Part shown: in pieces, positions 19,448 through 27,839 of the stretch
Layout: every line of letters starts with the position of its first letter
How positions within the stretch are numbered: position 1 is the first letter of the stretch
NCBI RefSeq assembly: GCF_052055875.1
Contig: NZ_CP170508.1
Location: 682,001 to 746,000, forward strand
Direction of reading: 5' to 3'
Source of the DNA: Methanosphaerula subterraneus
Lineage (GTDB): Archaea > Halobacteriota > Methanomicrobia > Methanomicrobiales > Methanospirillaceae
Length of the DNA: 64,000 nt
Program-made: the position numbers and the translations under genes
Notes under the pieces: model-generated
The model's database searches: none
Seen by the model: the letters and a program-made list of their open reading frames with translations, nothing else
What the model was told of the DNA's origin: nothing

Positions 19448-20842
19448 ATGACACAGGAAAAAACGTTCACCACGGGTGAAATTGAATCCCCCACATCAGA
19501 ATCTTCCAGATGGAAAGATTGGCACTGGCAGGTCAGTCATAGCATAGTCGATATAACTACTCTTGAGCGTATGCTTGATATCACGTTATCCATAAAAGAA
19601 CGTGAGGATATGCAGAGGACCATCGATATTTTTCCGATGTCAATAACTCCCTATTATCTCTCCCTCATTGACAATGCTAATCCTCTGCACGATCCCATCT
19701 TCAAGCAGGCTGTACCCTCTGCAGGGGAACTAATTATTGAAAAATGTGACCTCCATGATCCCCTGGGGGAAGAGGTTGACAGCCCGTGTTCCCTCATAAC
19801 TCATCGCTACCCGGATCGGATCCTCTTTCTCATCAGCAATACCTGTGCAATGTATTGCCGCCATTGCACCCGGAAGAGAAAAGTTGGACAAAAATCTTCT
19901 GTTCCCTCCAGGGATGAGTTGGAAAGAGCATTTGAGTATATTGAAAATCATCCGGAGATTCGTGATGTCCTTCTCTCCGGAGGAGATCCCCTTATGCTCT
20001 CAGACATACAATTGGATAAAATCCTGAGTAGATTGCGCCAGATCCCACATGTTGAGATAATCAGGATCGGAACACGGGTCCCTGTGGTCCTTCCCTTCCG
20101 AATAACTGATGATCTGGTTCAAATACTTAAAAAATATCATCCTATCTGGCTGAACACTCATTTTAATCATCCACATGAGTTTACTAATGCATCCCGTGAT
20201 GCCCTGTCGAAGTTAGCAGATGCGGGCATTCCCCTTGGAAATCAATCTGTTCTCCTGGCCGGAGTAAACGATTGCACAGTCATTATGCGAAAGCTGGTGC
20301 ATGAACTGGTGAAAAACCGGGTCAGACCCTATTATTTATTCCAGTGTGACCTCGCTGAAGGACTTGCTCATTTCCGAACACCGGTTGGAAAAGGTATAGA
20401 GATTATCGAGAGTCTGATAGGACATACATCCGGACTGGCCGTTCCTACCTATGTTATTGATGCGCCGGGCGGCGGTGGGAAGATCCCGATCATGCCCAGT
20501 TATCTCATCTCCAGATCATCGAATAAGGTCGTTCTTCGGAACTATGAAGGAATGTTTTCAACGTACCAAGAGCCTGGAAACTACCAGGAGATAACCTGTG
20601 ATCTCCAGTGTGAACAATGCAATCTCCAGCATTCTGGTGATAGCGAGTTTGCCATGCGAAGGGCACATGGAATAGAGGCACTTTTATCTGATTATGAAAG
20701 TAAAATCACGATTTTACCCACCGTTTCAGAGCGGGTCGACAGGAGAGAGGAGGGAGAATGTGACACCGCAGATTCCGCGACTCATACCGAACTGATATCA
20801 GAGCGGGTTGGACGGAGAGAGAGGGAAGAATGGACATCGTAA
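19448..20842 (+). CDS. ablA: Lysine 2,3-aminomutase
   Basis: Converts L-lysine to L-beta-lysine with a 4Fe-4S cluster, SAM and PLP, the first step to the osmolyte N-epsilon-acetyl-beta-lysine. Seen are MYCRHCTRKRKVG (cluster), LLSGGDPLMLSD, HFNHPHEFTNAS and the PLP-region DAPGGGGKIPIMPSY. 464 residues from the ATG at 19448. After a cysteine-containing stretch CDLQCEQCNLQH the protein ends in a charged tail made of two copies of an SERV-x-RRE unit, which result from a 72-base tandem duplication at the 3' end. The coding end overlaps ablB by 13 bases. Confidence 0.92.
   Translation: MTQEKTFTTGEIESPTSESSRWKDWHWQVSHSIVDITTLERMLDITLSIKEREDMQRTIDIFPMSITPYYLSLIDNANPLHDPIFKQAVPSAGELIIEKCDLHDPLGEEVDSPCSLITHRYPDRILFLISNTCAMYCRHCTRKRKVGQKSSVPSRDELERAFEYIENHPEIRDVLLSGGDPLMLSDIQLDKILSRLRQIPHVEIIRIGTRVPVVLPFRITDDLVQILKKYHPIWLNTHFNHPHEFTNASRDALSKLADAGIPLGNQSVLLAGVNDCTVIMRKLVHELVKNRVRPYYLFQCDLAEGLAHFRTPVGKGIEIIESLIGHTSGLAVPTYVIDAPGGGGKIPIMPSYLISRSSNKVVLRNYEGMFSTYQEPGNYQEITCDLQCEQCNLQHSGDSEFAMRRAHGIEALLSDYESKITILPTVSERVDRREEGECDTADSATHTELISERVGRREREEWTS
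20726..20842 (+). repeat. 72-bp tandem duplication covering the ablB ribosome site and start
   Basis: Two similar blocks start at 20726 and 20798, each beginning TCAGAGCGGG, followed by an AGAGAGG-rich ribosome site and an ATG. The second ATG (20830) starts ablB. The first (20758) is followed at once by TGA, so it is a start-stop minimal frame. The duplication is in frame with ablA and lengthens its tail by 24 codons. Confidence 0.75.
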
Positions 20843-21663
20843 TTACTCTCGGCAAAAGCCTCATTCAGCACGGATTTTTCAATGATAGGATATATCTGAT
20901 GAAGATTCATCCAGATGATGCAGGTATCATATCCCAACGTATCACCGATTTACTCACAAATTATAACTATGCAAAAATCGTGATGAAAATACCCGAATCT
21001 CTTGAAAATTTATTTAAATCCGCGGGTACTGTGCAGGAAGCACGTATTCCAGGATTCTATCAGGGGAATGAGGATACTCTTTTCTTATCTCAGTTTATAG
21101 ATACTGCACGAGCCCAGGATGATGCATATGATCAAATTCAAAAAAATATTCAGATATCCCGGGAAAAAACTTCATCTCCTTCCCTGATTATTGAACCATT
21201 GGAATGGACGATCAGAAAAGCAACAATTGATGATATCTCTCAGATCTGTGCACTCTACCAGAGAACATTTGAAACGTATCCCTTTCCCATCCAGGAACCG
21301 GATTATCTCAAAAAAATCATGAATGGCGGGGTACAATTTTTTGTTGGTGAAACGTCTGATGGGATTATCGCTGCAGGTTCATGTGAGATTGATCGATATG
21401 CTTCAGCCGTAGAAATGAGTGATTTAGCAATAGATGCCGCATACAAAGGATTGGGTCTATCAAAACAGCTTCTTTCATACCAGGAGCAGCAGATGAAAGA
21501 AGAGGGGATAAAAACTACATACACAATCTGCAGAGGTGAACCTCTCCCAGTTAACCGACTCTTTGCCAGAGCACAGTATCAGTATGGGGGTACTCTGATT
21601 AACAATACCAATATTTGTGGAAAAATTGAGAGTATGAATGTCTGGTATAAGACATTATGCTGA
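20830..21663 (+). CDS. ablB: Beta-lysine N6-acetyltransferase
   Basis: 277 residues. The C-terminal half is a GNAT acetyltransferase (AAGSCEIDRYASAVEMSDLAIDAAYKGLGLSKQLLSYQEQQM holds the acetyl-CoA-binding loop). The N-terminal part HGFFNDRIYLMKIHPDD is characteristic of AblB. It acetylates beta-lysine to N-epsilon-acetyl-beta-lysine, a compatible solute of methanogens under salt stress. Translation is probably coupled to ablA through the overlapping start. Confidence 0.9.
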   Translation: MDIVITLGKSLIQHGFFNDRIYLMKIHPDDAGIISQRITDLLTNYNYAKIVMKIPESLENLFKSAGTVQEARIPGFYQGNEDTLFLSQFIDTARAQDDAYDQIQKNIQISREKTSSPSLIIEPLEWTIRKATIDDISQICALYQRTFETYPFPIQEPDYLKKIMNGGVQFFVGETSDGIIAAGSCEIDRYASAVEMSDLAIDAAYKGLGLSKQLLSYQEQQMKEEGIKTTYTICRGEPLPVNRLFARAQYQYGGTLINNTNICGKIESMNVWYKTLC

Positions 21664-21669
21664 ATTTCA

Positions 21670-21759
21670 TGCTTTGTTGAAATCCTCAGTTTAAACATCT
21701 AAACATTTTCCTTTACATCAGCAACATAAGTGATTAGTATAAAGGATTTCAACAGAGCC
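21670..21759. mobile_element. 90-bp MITE related to the local IS, with 8-bp target duplication
   Basis: Inverted ends TGCTTTGTTGAAATCCT (left) and GGCTCTGTTGAAATCCT (right, reverse complement) match the ends of the IS at 3566 and 4722 over the first 13 or so bases. The element is AT-rich and non-coding. It is flanked by perfect direct repeats GAATTTCA at 21662-21669 and 21760-21767. The insertion lies just after the ablB stop codon. Confidence 0.85.
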
Positions 21760-21767
21760 GAATTTCA

Positions 21768-22068
21768 GTTCTTTCTCTCCCCTACCGGTCATATTGTAAT
21801 CCCCCATGCGTGTAATGTACTTACAACCAGAGCCCTGGGTTGGAGGTGTGTTCACCAACAAAGATTCATTCTATCAGGCTAGCAGGATCGATCTTCATGG
21901 ACATTAACGAGGAGTGTGTGACTGGCATATAGTATTTGACAATGGAGGAGAGATGATCATCAGTCACGGTTACAGAGATTGTAGAAATGACAGCACTTGA
22001 GAAACATTTCCTTATTCATAAAAATAGTCAAATAGAATCGTGTGACATCTTAATTAGGAAAATCATTA
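21768..22068. other. Spacer upstream of the ClC gene
   Basis: About 300 AT-rich bases with no supported gene. It must hold the promoter for the chloride channel gene; AATTAGGAAAAT before 22069 contains a weak ribosome site. Nothing else stands out. Confidence 0.4.
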
Positions 22069-23871
22069 ATGTTATCTTTTCTCTCCTCTCTCAAGCCGAC
22101 AAATAAAATTCTCCTGATCGCGATAGTCGTCGGTGTTATTGCCGGTTTCGGGTCTCTTCTCTTTTACCAGGGTCTGAAATGGGGAACAGCATTTTTTATG
22201 GGGTATCTCCTGCAGTATGCTTATCCCCAGGAAGGGCAGACGGTGGCCGAGATAAGTCAGTGGTCCGAACCTCATTCATTGATGCTTCTGCTTCCCATCC
22301 TCTGTTTCGGGAGCCTTCTGACCGGGATTTTGATAACCCGGTATGCACCCGAGGCTGAAGGCCATGGTACTGATGCAGCAATCAAGGCATTCCATGGGGA
22401 TGGAAGAATACGGAGACGGATTCCGATCCTGAAAGCGGTCACAGCGATTCTCACCATCTCGACCGGAGGGAGTGCAGGAAGGGAAGGGCCGGCCGCCCAG
22501 ATCTCAGCCGGTTTTGGATCCCTTGTTGCCGATATACTTGGCCTCAGTCCCCGGGAAAGAAGAATTGCGCTCACAACTGGGATTGGGGCAGGGATTGGGA
22601 CAATCTTCAAGGCCCCCCTGGGAGGAGCGATCCTTGCGGCAGAAGTCCTCTATACCCAGGACTTCGAATCCGAGGCGATCATTCCGTCCTTCCTGGCTTC
22701 AGTTATCGGGTACTCGATCTTCGGGTTCTTTGAAGGATATTCCCCGATCTATGCACTCACCTCGCAATGGTGGAGTATCCAGCAGATCCCCCTGTTCCTC
22801 CTGCTCGGGATCCTCTGTGCGGCGTTTGGACGTCTTTATATCTCTGTTTTCTATAAATCCCGTGAATGTTTCGCCGCTGTATTTAAAAGGTATAATCTTC
22901 CGCTCTACCTGAAACCGGTCTCGGGTGCTCTCCTCCTCGGGATATTTGTCATTTCACTCTCATTCATATCCCCAGAGGGAGAGATGCTCGGTCTCGCCGG
23001 CATGGGGTCCAGCTATGGGTATACCCAGCTCATGTTCTATTCCATGGTTCCCCTCACCGTGCTTCTGCTGCTCCCATTCGTCAAGATCATTACGACAGCC
23101 CTGACACTCGGTTCCGGAGGGAGCGGGGGGGTTTTTGCTCCCGGGCTCACAATCGGTGCAGCAATCGGCGGGGCGCTCGGCATGTCCCTGAACCTGCTCA
23201 ACCCGACCTTTGTCCCGCTTGAGTCGGTGCCGGTATTTGTTGTTGTCGGCATGATCTCCCTGTTTGGGGCTGTGGCAAATGCCCCCATTGCAGTGCTGAT
23301 CATGGTGGTGGAGATGGTCGGAAGCATGTCGATACTGGTGCCGTCGATGGCCGCCGTTGCCATTTCACATCTGCTTACCGGAGAGAAGACCATCTTCCGG
23401 GAACAGGTACCGACAAGAGCGCAGTCCAGGGCTCATCGCGGGGAATATGACAGGAATATACTTGAACGGATCCTGGTGCGTGATGCCATGATCCCGCGGA
23501 AGTCGATCATCACGTTCTCTCCATCGGATGAGCCGGCGAAAGTCCTCGAGACCATAGGAGAAACCGAGCATACCGGTTTCCCTGTCATTGAGGAGGGCCG
23601 TCTTGTGGGGATCATCACGAATCAGGATGTACGGACGATCCCCAGCATGGAAGGAGTGTACCCGACTGTACGTGAGACCATGACGCGGGATCTTTCTGTG
23701 ATCCATCCGGAGGATACTCTTGAGGATGCCCTTGAATTCATGATCAGCAATAACTTCAATCATCTTCCTGTTGTGGAGAAAGAATCGCCGGATCAGCTCT
23801 CCGGTTTCCTGACAAGGACTGATATCATGAAAGCATATGCCCGGTCCAGCTTTATTGCAATCCGCAACTGA
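22069..23871 (+). CDS. ClC-type chloride channel/antiporter with CBS pair
   Basis: 600 residues. The ClC core (about 1-440) shows GSAGREGPAAQIS with the gating glutamate that marks the proton-coupled exchanger type, and GSGGSGGVFAPGLTIGAAIGG. From about 465 there are two CBS domains (MIPRKSIITFSPSDEPAKVLETIGE; MTRDLSVIHPEDTLEDALEFM), which usually bind adenine nucleotides and gate the transporter. The gene follows the osmolyte genes and fits ion and osmotic balance. Confidence 0.92.
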   Translation: MLSFLSSLKPTNKILLIAIVVGVIAGFGSLLFYQGLKWGTAFFMGYLLQYAYPQEGQTVAEISQWSEPHSLMLLLPILCFGSLLTGILITRYAPEAEGHGTDAAIKAFHGDGRIRRRIPILKAVTAILTISTGGSAGREGPAAQISAGFGSLVADILGLSPRERRIALTTGIGAGIGTIFKAPLGGAILAAEVLYTQDFESEAIIPSFLASVIGYSIFGFFEGYSPIYALTSQWWSIQQIPLFLLLGILCAAFGRLYISVFYKSRECFAAVFKRYNLPLYLKPVSGALLLGIFVISLSFISPEGEMLGLAGMGSSYGYTQLMFYSMVPLTVLLLLPFVKIITTALTLGSGGSGGVFAPGLTIGAAIGGALGMSLNLLNPTFVPLESVPVFVVVGMISLFGAVANAPIAVLIMVVEMVGSMSILVPSMAAVAISHLLTGEKTIFREQVPTRAQSRAHRGEYDRNILERILVRDAMIPRKSIITFSPSDEPAKVLETIGETEHTGFPVIEEGRLVGIITNQDVRTIPSMEGVYPTVRETMTRDLSVIHPEDTLEDALEFMISNNFNHLPVVEKESPDQLSGFLTRTDIMKAYARSSFIAIRN

Positions 23872-24065
23872 ATGAGGAAACTCGGTTTCGGACTGAGCTC
23901 CATCCTCTATATATTTCTGAAGTGGGGACCCGCGGCTTCGGTGATGGATTAATCCGCAGACCGAATACCGATCAAATATCTGATGAACGACGGTCGGTTG
24001 GAAAAAGGGTGGTGCCAGGGAAACATCCTTCTCTCCCCTGGCCATGAGGGTTCCTGTGCTATAAA

Positions 24066-24311
24066 TCACAGTCCTGCACGGGAGAGGATCGTATCAGCGA
24101 CGCTCTCCGGGCTTGTGAAAGGGAAGTCGCCGGCGTTCAGTAATGTTCCGGCCTCACCGGCTGTCATTTTGACGTCTCCAACCTGGCAGGTGGTCTCTGC
24201 ACCCATCGGGAATGCCGCGATGAGGTCTTCGGGTTTCGTGATCGGGAACGCTGCTCCCTTGAGTGCTCCTGTGATCTGTGCATGAAGCTGGTCTCTTACA
24301 GATTCTGTCAT
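24066..24311 (-). CDS. MTH865-like small protein
   Basis: 81 residues matching the MTH865 family (PF07747): VRDQLHAQITGALKGAAFPITKPEDLIAAFPMGAETTCQVGDVKMTAGEAG. These are small helical proteins found in methanogens, and the known structure resembles EF-hand-like folds; the function is unknown. The ATG follows GGTGAGATAG, and a TATA box lies 31-43 bases upstream. Confidence 0.88.
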   Translation of the reverse strand: MTESVRDQLHAQITGALKGAAFPITKPEDLIAAFPMGAETTCQVGDVKMTAGEAGTLLNAGDFPFTSPESVADTILSRAGL

Positions 24312-24341
24312 CTATCTCACCAGTACCTACATGGCCTGTTG

Positions 24342-24354
24342 AAATTATATACTT
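24342..24354 (-). promoter_or_regulatory. TATA box of the MTH865-like gene
   Basis: On the minus strand AAGTATATAATTT lies 31-43 bases before the ATG at 24311, leaving room for a short leader that contains the GGTGA ribosome site. Confidence 0.5.
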
Positions 24355-24449
24355 GAGCGTCATAAAAATACACTTGGTTGAGACACTACAGTTGGGTGAC
24401 CTTCACAGTGCTCTTACCATACAACTCACCAGGGGGATAGCGAGAGGGA

Positions 24450-25202
24450 ATGACTGGCAGAACATCGACACCAGAGCTGCATGAATTGACGAGTGAGATC
24501 TCCGGTCTTCGGACCGAACTGAGACGGTTCATCGAGCGCGCTAACACCCAGAACCTGCAGGCCGTGGTCGGCGACCTGAAGAACAGCTATGCGGATCTGT
24601 TCGTCGATCATCACGTCGAGCAGGCGAAGGCTGGGTTGTCGGTCAGGATGGTTCCTGATTGTGTGATGCACGAGAACTGTTTTGCCGTATTCATGGACTT
24701 TCTGCAGGTCACCGCACAGCAGATCAAGAACGAACGGGTCAGTGAGGATCTGGTCCGGTCGTACCGCGAGCAGCTGCAGGGTATGAAGAAGAAAGGCCCG
24801 TTCGACCGATGTGACACCTGTTTTCTCGAGGTGAGCCGGCTCTTCGAGAAGCAGGTCGACCTGATGAAGTCGCTTGGGATCTACGAACATACGGATCGGA
24901 TGACCCCCGTATCTGCCGAAATCTCCGAGGCCGAGCTGGTCAAAAAGATCCTCGAGCCGGTCGCCAATGTCCAGCGGTTCCAGATCCTGCGGTCACTCGG
25001 CGGGCAGACCCGGACCTTCTCGGATCTCTCGCAGTTGACCGGGCTCCGCGGAGGAAACCTGCTCTTCCATATCAAGAGACTGACCGATACCGGGATGATC
25101 CTCCAGCGGCATGAACGGGGGGATTATGTGATCACCGAGAAGGGGTGGAAGACCCTCACCCAGGTCATCGATCTCTACACCGCGCTGAACCCCCAATCGT
25201 AA
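24450..25202 (+). CDS. Winged-helix transcriptional regulator with long N-terminal domain
   Basis: 250 residues. The C-terminal 90 residues form an ArsR-type winged helix (ILEPVANVQRFQILRSLGGQTRTFSDLSQLTGLRGGNLLFHIKRL). The N-terminal 150 residues are helical, with two cysteine spots (VMHENCFAVF and DRCDTCFLEV) that may bind a metal or sense redox state. The ATG is preceded by GAGAGGGA. Target genes cannot be told. Confidence 0.8.
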   Translation: MTGRTSTPELHELTSEISGLRTELRRFIERANTQNLQAVVGDLKNSYADLFVDHHVEQAKAGLSVRMVPDCVMHENCFAVFMDFLQVTAQQIKNERVSEDLVRSYREQLQGMKKKGPFDRCDTCFLEVSRLFEKQVDLMKSLGIYEHTDRMTPVSAEISEAELVKKILEPVANVQRFQILRSLGGQTRTFSDLSQLTGLRGGNLLFHIKRLTDTGMILQRHERGDYVITEKGWKTLTQVIDLYTALNPQS

Positions 25203-25421
25203 ACCTCCCCTGCGTTGTCCGGGATAATCCGCCTTTTTTCCTCCATTCGCCACCCATTCCAATCCCGCTATGTCTTCTAGAGAATATCGGGTGACGGATG
25301 CCAGGGGTCTTGACCCGATCCGGCCGGCACTGGCAGAACTGACCGTCGACGCGGTTGTCTCCCTTATCCGGATCCCGCTGATCATCATAGGCAAATGGAT
25401 GAAAACAGCCGGAACAGATCA

Positions 25422-25580
25422 TCACGCCTCGTCGTCGGGCACAAGCCGCCATACTCCCTGAGCGATGAGCCGGCGTGCCCAGACCTGCTCCATCGGGCCG
25501 AGATGCGCGATGGTGTCCTGCCGGATCCGGAAGCCCGGGATCACCCGGGCGGAGGGGTTATGAGCCGGTGAAACTAACAC
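25422..25580 (-). CDS. Small protein coupled to an antitoxin-like gene
   Basis: A frame of 52 codons from a GTG at 25580, overlapping the end of the upstream CcdA-like gene by 7 bases. It reads VLVSPAHNPSARVIPGFR ... MEQVWARRLIAQGVWRLVPDDEA. The tight overlap and protein-like composition suggest a true second gene of the pair. It is too short for a CcdB-type toxin; I do not recognise it. It could also be a truncated larger gene. Confidence 0.45.
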   Translation of the reverse strand: MLVSPAHNPSARVIPGFRIRQDTIAHLGPMEQVWARRLIAQGVWRLVPDDEA

Positions 25581-25765
25581 AACTCTGCCTCCGTCGTTAA
25601 CTCGTCGGGGTGCCCTGGAGCGGGCTCTGGTTTGCCGCCTGCCCGCTCCAGATCTTTTATTCTCGCCAGCAGTGCTTCATTCAGAATTCCGCTGAAAGAA
25701 AGCCGGTGGGCGATCGCCTTTTCTTTCGTCTCGACCGGAATCGAAACACACACTTGTGACTTCAT
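25574..25765 (-). CDS. CcdA-like antitoxin / ribbon-helix-helix protein
   Basis: 63 residues. The N-terminus MKSQVCVSIPVETKEKA, followed by a helix with LSFSGILNEALLARIKDLE, fits the CcdA/RHH pattern: a DNA-binding strand and two helices. The C-terminal third is Pro/Glu-rich and likely disordered, as in antitoxins that wrap a toxin. A TATA-like ATATAAG lies upstream (near 25785). No classical toxin follows. Confidence 0.55.
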   Translation of the reverse strand: MKSQVCVSIPVETKEKAIAHRLSFSGILNEALLARIKDLERAGGKPEPAPGHPDELTTEAELC

Positions 25766-25867
25766 AAAATCCCTATACTATATAAGATACATAAGTATTT
25801 AGGGCAAAAAGTGACAGAGGAAATGTGTGTGTATCCGAGAAAAATATATGTCGACGGAGGGTGATCG

Positions 25868-26479
25868 ATGACCGCTGACTGGCACCAGATCTCGCTCTCC
25901 ATGACCCCGTGGGATGCCTACTCGCGGTATGTGATCAGGGGAAATGGTGAGCGGTTCGCCCGGGCCTCTGCGGTCCTGAACACGATCCTCTATCTGCGGT
26001 CGACCCGGAACCTGCGAAGGGGAGGACCCGGCATCCCGGCGCACGATCTCATCCATGCCATCGTTCCATCGAAATTCAAACATGAGACCAGTGCCTATCG
26101 CGTCATCCGAAAACTGGAATATTACAAGGTACTGGAGCGGACTGAGGAATGGGTGGGTGATCAGAAACGGACGTATTATAACATCGGCGATCCCTTCGGC
26201 GCCCAGGCATATCTGCCACATTCACCTGACCTGTCGCAGATTCAGGGCAACCGGCCGGTCTCGATGGATGCCCTCTCCCGGTTATTCGTCCAGGCGCACG
26301 CGGCCCGTCAGGTCCTTGAACGCCATGGGTTAACGGGGGAATGGATAGCCGAGTGTGAAGCGCTGGTATCAAAGCCGGCTCCCTCAGAAAGGCAGAACGA
26401 TCGATGCGCAGAGGAGACCTATGCCGACGACGGGATCCTCAAAGAGATGCTCTCCCACGCAAACCCCGGCCGAACGTAG
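25868..26479 (+). CDS. Hypothetical winged-helix-like protein
   Basis: 203 residues with GGAGGGTGAT before the ATG. Residues about 35-105 look like a winged helix (LNTILYLRSTRNLRR, AYRVIRKLEYYKVLERTEEWVGDQKRTYYNIGD). The C-terminal part is helical and charged. The last codons and the stop lie inside one arm of a perfect 20-bp hairpin. The setting beside an integrase suggests a mobile-element regulator. Family unknown. Confidence 0.6.
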   Translation: MTADWHQISLSMTPWDAYSRYVIRGNGERFARASAVLNTILYLRSTRNLRRGGPGIPAHDLIHAIVPSKFKHETSAYRVIRKLEYYKVLERTEEWVGDQKRTYYNIGDPFGAQAYLPHSPDLSQIQGNRPVSMDALSRLFVQAHAARQVLERHGLTGEWIAECEALVSKPAPSERQNDRCAEETYADDGILKEMLSHANPGRT

Positions 26480-26514
26480 GGCGATCGACAAGGTGCGATC
26501 GCCCTACGTTCGGC
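26467..26514. repeat. Perfect 20-bp inverted repeat with 8-base loop
   Basis: The arm GGCCGAACGTAGGGCGATCG at 26467-26486 and its exact reverse complement at 26495-26514 are separated by ACAAGGTG. There is no T-run after it on the plus strand, and it sits between the convergent 203-residue gene and the integrase gene. It may act as a bidirectional transcription block or as a protein-binding or recombination site. Confidence 0.85.
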
Positions 26515-26558
26515 CATGACCGTGCTGCAGAGGACACGGCCGGAAAACAGTGAGACGA

Positions 26559-27779
26559 TCAGGTGCTCTTTGCCGCCACCCGCCGCACTGCCTCCTCGAC
26601 GGCCGCACGGAACGCAGGATCTGACCAGATCTGCTCCTCGGCGCTCTGCTTCTCATGTACCGCATCGGCCGTCAGTTCGAGCCCGCAGGAGTTGCAATAT
26701 CGTGCAGTCGGCGTGTTGATGGAGTAGCACCGCGTGCACTGCACCGGGTCCAACGACGTGTCCCGCTGATGCTCGGCTGTGGTGATCCCATTGTGCATTG
26801 CGACCTCCCGTTCGATATCAGAGTCAACCAGATGCCCGTACGTTGCAAGCATATTGGTACTATCATTCCCCCAGAGCATCTTCTTGATGATCGATTCCGG
26901 ATATCCCTCGCGCAACAACTGGGTGCACCGGGAATGACGGAATATATGCGGGGTTATCTTCTTCTCAACGCCGGCCCGTCTCGCGATCAGACTCAAATTT
27001 ATCGTGACAGCGTTGTATTGCAGGGGCAATCCCCGGTTGGTCACGAAGACGAACTCTGAACCGATCGGATCACCCGGATAGACAGACCGCCATTGGGAGA
27101 GGAATGGGCGCGCCATCACGACAGGGATAAACCGTGGCTTCTCGGTCTTGGCGTTGACGTTGACAGCGACATTCCAGTCGCTGAACTTCACGGCTTCCCA
27201 TTTCAGATCCCCGATCTCGCCGATCCGAAGGCCACCTTCGTAGAGCAACGCGATCAACGCTTTATCACGGAGGGAATGTGCTGCTCCTATGATTCGACCG
27301 ACCTCGTCTGGCGTCAGCATCATCTCCGCTGTCTTGGTCATGGTGTTCGGCGATGGCGCCTGGATATTCTGAACCTTCAAACGCTTGATGAGCGGGGATG
27401 CATACTCCTCATCGATCAGCCACAGATAGAACCGCTTGAGCGCCTTGACATAATCCCCCTGGGTGTTCTGGGTATAACGCGGTTGACCGTCCGGCTTCTT
27501 CGCCTGCTTCAACCGGTCGATACCATCATAGAGATCGCCCATAATGTTCTGGCGGAAAGGTCCAATGAACTGCCGCCACCCGGCATACAGGCCATATAAT
27601 TTGTAGATCCGGCTGGGGCTCAGGTTGGATGAACAGGACTTCTCGGCGACGAACTCCCGGATTAAATGTGCATCATCAATCGTAATAGTGCCGGCTTCGA
27701 CTGCCCGGTCTAGAATAGCAGGTGCAGACTCACGGTACTTCAGGTCAGATCGGTGAAACCGCTGATTGGCGCGTGCCAT
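26559..27779 (-). CDS. Tyrosine recombinase / integrase with C-terminal zinc ribbon
   Basis: 406 residues. A SAM-like N-terminal core-binding domain is followed by the catalytic domain, with Arg in YEGGLRIGEIGDLKW, the HxxR box HIFRHSRCTQLL and the nucleophile in MLATYGHLVDSD. The C-terminus carries CTRCYSINTPTARYCNSCG, a four-cysteine zinc ribbon. The ATG at 27779 lies 27 bases from a TATA box (ATTATATAAATAC, minus strand), so the mRNA is probably leaderless; a GTG three codons upstream is the alternative. It sits 60 bases from the 3' end of tRNA-Cys, the usual place for a tRNA-targeting integrase. Confidence 0.9.
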   Translation of the reverse strand: MARANQRFHRSDLKYRESAPAILDRAVEAGTITIDDAHLIREFVAEKSCSSNLSPSRIYKLYGLYAGWRQFIGPFRQNIMGDLYDGIDRLKQAKKPDGQPRYTQNTQGDYVKALKRFYLWLIDEEYASPLIKRLKVQNIQAPSPNTMTKTAEMMLTPDEVGRIIGAAHSLRDKALIALLYEGGLRIGEIGDLKWEAVKFSDWNVAVNVNAKTEKPRFIPVVMARPFLSQWRSVYPGDPIGSEFVFVTNRGLPLQYNAVTINLSLIARRAGVEKKITPHIFRHSRCTQLLREGYPESIIKKMLWGNDSTNMLATYGHLVDSDIEREVAMHNGITTAEHQRDTSLDPVQCTRCYSINTPTARYCNSCGLELTADAVHEKQSAEEQIWSDPAFRAAVEEAVRRVAAKST

Positions 27780-27839
27780 GACCCTCACTTGGTCATGTAT
27801 TTATATAATTATTTCGGGGCCTTACAGTATAATAGAGGA

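Noticed and set aside
25270..25461. 63-codon plus-strand frame between the regulator and the antitoxin pair
   Set aside because: Overlaps the small minus-strand gene, has no ribosome site and no recognisable features.
25533..25550. GCCCGGGAT followed by CACCCGGGC, equal to both ends of the tRNA-Cys acceptor, as a possible attachment site
   Set aside because: Only 9 bases per side, palindromic and GC-rich, and inside a small reading frame; acceptor arms pair with each other, so such a match is easily accidental.
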